Source: Trichomonas tenax (taxonomy: Eukaryota; Parabasalia; Trichomonadida; Trichomonadidae). Taken from it: 18,526 bases of DNA. The stretch's first letter is position 1; each line of letters starts with the position of its first letter. Position numbers and translations under genes: made by a program. The notes under the pieces were generated by a model. That model saw only the letters and a list, made by a program, of their open reading frames with translations, was not told the DNA's origin and searched no databases. Where the stretch lies: contig JALKBU010001004.1 in the NCBI GenBank assembly GCA_023091735.1, positions 1-18,526 on the forward strand, written 5' to 3'. This document shows positions 17,057-18,526 of the stretch, one piece after another.

Positions 17057-17471
17057 TGTTATTCATATGTTCTTAATTTTTCCATATTACCTATTTACAT
17101 AAAATGCAAGCACAAAAATTTTGTATATATTTTATTTTTCGGAAAATAGAATCAGTATCAAAAAATTACACTTTCTTAAACCCAAAAATGTCGATTCGAT
17201 AATCAATTTTGATATTTGCTGATTAATGAAGGAAAAGTATTCAGAATATTTTGAAATATTATGGAAACTAGTAGGAATACAGAAGTAAACTGTGGTTTCC
17301 AATTTTTGTCTGAGAATGTATCACAATCTGTTACCGTGAAACAGCTTGCTTCTAATTTCTCAATTTGTCACTTTTATTAATGCAAAATCCAAAAATCCCA
17401 TTTTGATATGATTTTTATATCTTATTTATCTCACAGTCCCAAAATCTTTAATAATTTTGCTTCTGATTGTC
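17057..17471. other. Intergenic between the DUF3447 gene and the MITE
   Basis: No gene. It contains TTGTCACTTTTATTAA (17366-17381), a further copy of the GTCACTTTT word also found upstream of the 136-aa gene and at the window end. Confidence 0.4.
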
Positions 17472-17758
17472 GGGTATAATAAAGAGTCACGAAAAAGTGA
17501 TGTGTTTACATGGCAATTATAAATATTTTTGACATGTAAAATCTGTCATTTTAACAAAGAGTGTTCTATTAAGCTTGATAGACGCTCTTACAAGCTTAAT
17601 AGATTCTCTAATAAGATTTGCAGATGCTATAACAAGTTTAATTGGACTTATAAATAATTAGCAAATGTATACTTTATAAATAAACCGATTTTACATGTCA
17701 AAATGAAAATTCATTTGCCATGTAAACATGTCACTTTTCGTGACTCTTTATTATACCC
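17472..17758. mobile_element. 287-bp MITE-like element with about 75-bp terminal inverted repeats
   Basis: The left end (17472 onward, GGGTATAATAAAGAGTCACG) recurs inverted at the right end, which finishes with CGTGACTCTTTATTATACCC at 17758. The first ~45 bases match with two mismatches and one single-base indel. After a variable AT stretch the shared block TTTTGACATGTAAAATC follows on both sides. The centre holds a second, perfect 12-base inverted repeat, CTATTAAGCTTG (17566-17577) with CAAGCTTAATAG (17591-17602). There is no coding capacity. This is the structure of a non-autonomous DNA transposon. The target-site duplication is unclear: the bases flanking the GGG/CCC ends (GATTGTC left, AACATCA right) do not match. 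If the true tip is three bases inside, the ends could be a TA duplication, as in mariner-type elements. Confidence 0.8.
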
Positions 17759-18407
17759 AACATCATATCACATTAGTATCATTGTATTCATCAAAATGAT
17801 TCAAACTATGATTTACGATCAATATAACGAAAACTAATTTTGAAGCAAATATTTACTCAGCTTGTGAAATGCAATTATGCTTTCTCGAGGCTCATTATCG
17901 CTAGAAGGTACGACACTCTGAATTTATATTTTTAAAAATAATTAGATAAATAGCGTTAACAATATATACTCTATACATATCCATTATCAAATATATGCAT
18001 TAACTCCGACCAGACCCTTCAAAAATAACCTTTAAAACTTTTTGCTCACTTTTTGTATTCTACATACTGAGCTTAGTAATATTTTCTACTTAAAAATCGG
18101 AAAACAATTGTGAGATGTTCGTTTTTTGCTCACAATTTTATTTTGCTCAAATATACTACAATACAGCATCTACATCGCTTGTATTATCCAATGGTTAGCA
18201 TTAAATCCAACAAAAATGTAATTTTTAAACAAATCATTTTTTTGATGTGATTTTTTGGGTTTTGAAGCGATGATAATAAATCATTAGTTAATTCGAGCTA
18301 TGACATCACGTTTTTTGAACAATTTGAGAAATACTTTTAATATCACAGCTAGTTGAAACTTCCAATTGAGGCTCTCATAGCTTGCAATAATCTTTAATTT
18401 GAGTCTA
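17759..18407. other. Intergenic, AT-rich
   Basis: No gene, RNA gene or clear repeat is seen in these 650 bases. Short T-rich runs and frequent stops occur in every frame. Confidence 0.5.
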
Positions 18408-18518
18408 TGACAAAAGTGAACACCAAAAAGTGACAGGGGTACCTTAAAGTCACTTTTCATGAATAAACCGTCACTTTTTGCGCGGGCAAATTGTCACCTT
18501 TATAAAAAGTGTCATAAA
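18408..18518. promoter_or_regulatory. Cluster of six GTCACTTTT-type motifs
   Basis: Within 110 bases are AAAAGTGA (18412-18419), AAAAAGTGACA (18425-18435), AAAGTCACTTTTC (18446-18458), CGTCACTTTTTG (18469-18480), TTGTCACCTTTAT (18491-18503) and AAAAAGTGTCATAA (18505-18518), in both orientations. The word contains TCACTT, a match to the trichomonad initiator. The cluster may be the promoter of a gene beyond the window or the end of a repeat element; it cannot be decided here. Confidence 0.4.
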
Positions 18519-18526
18519 TATCTTTG

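Noticed and set aside
1..18526. tRNA, rRNA and CRISPR features
   Set aside because: I looked for tRNA TpsiC-loop words with pairing arms, rRNA-like GC-rich blocks and regularly spaced direct repeats and found none convincing.

Overview
The window looks like nuclear DNA from a parabasalid protist (a trichomonad: Trichomonas, Tritrichomonas or a relative). It is AT-rich, and its genes are intronless with long AT-rich gaps between them. Three stop codons (uL16, the basic protein and the DUF3447 protein) run straight into the tetranucleotide TAAA, which overlaps the stop as the trichomonad poly(A) signal does. The gene content also fits: a DUF3447/ankyrin-like protein, a divergent CAMK-like kinase and a single-domain Old Yellow Enzyme-like oxidoreductase. 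I cannot name the species.

Layout. (1) 1-155 is the GC-rich 3' end of ribosomal protein uL16 (RPL10), cut by the window edge. (2) 696-1307 (-) is an intact coiled-coil protein. (3) 1681-7660 (-) is a gene graveyard. Six tandem, same-strand copies of one F5/8-type-C (discoidin)-like family lie here (A 1681-2320, B 2440-3018, C 3058-3360, D 4494-5160, E 5278-5912, F 6968-7660), all broken by stops, frameshifts or deletions. Within the array sit a remnant of a second surface-protein-like family (3569-4213, three in-frame stops) and a small unidentified fragment (6701-6901). (4) 8287-9456 (+) is an intact OYE-family flavin oxidoreductase with a C-terminal cysteine cluster. (5) 10366-10776 (-) is a small basic protein with an initiator-like promoter site. 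(6) 11411-12018 is a GC-richer island with competing broken reading frames. (7) 12471-13547 (-) is a protein kinase with an altered HRD motif and a strange AT-rich tail. (8) 13548-15918 is 2.4 kb without a convincing gene. (9) 15919-17055 (+) is a DUF3447/ankyrin-like protein. (10) 17472-17758 is a 287-bp MITE-like element with long terminal inverted repeats. (11) 18408-18518 is a dense cluster of GTCACTTTT-type motifs, possibly a promoter or element end for something beyond the window.

I see no operon or dedicated multi-gene system. The intact genes are a housekeeping ribosomal gene and members of families that are widely expanded in trichomonads. The most informative parts are the decayed tandem family, the MITE and the unexplained island at 11.4-12.0 kb.
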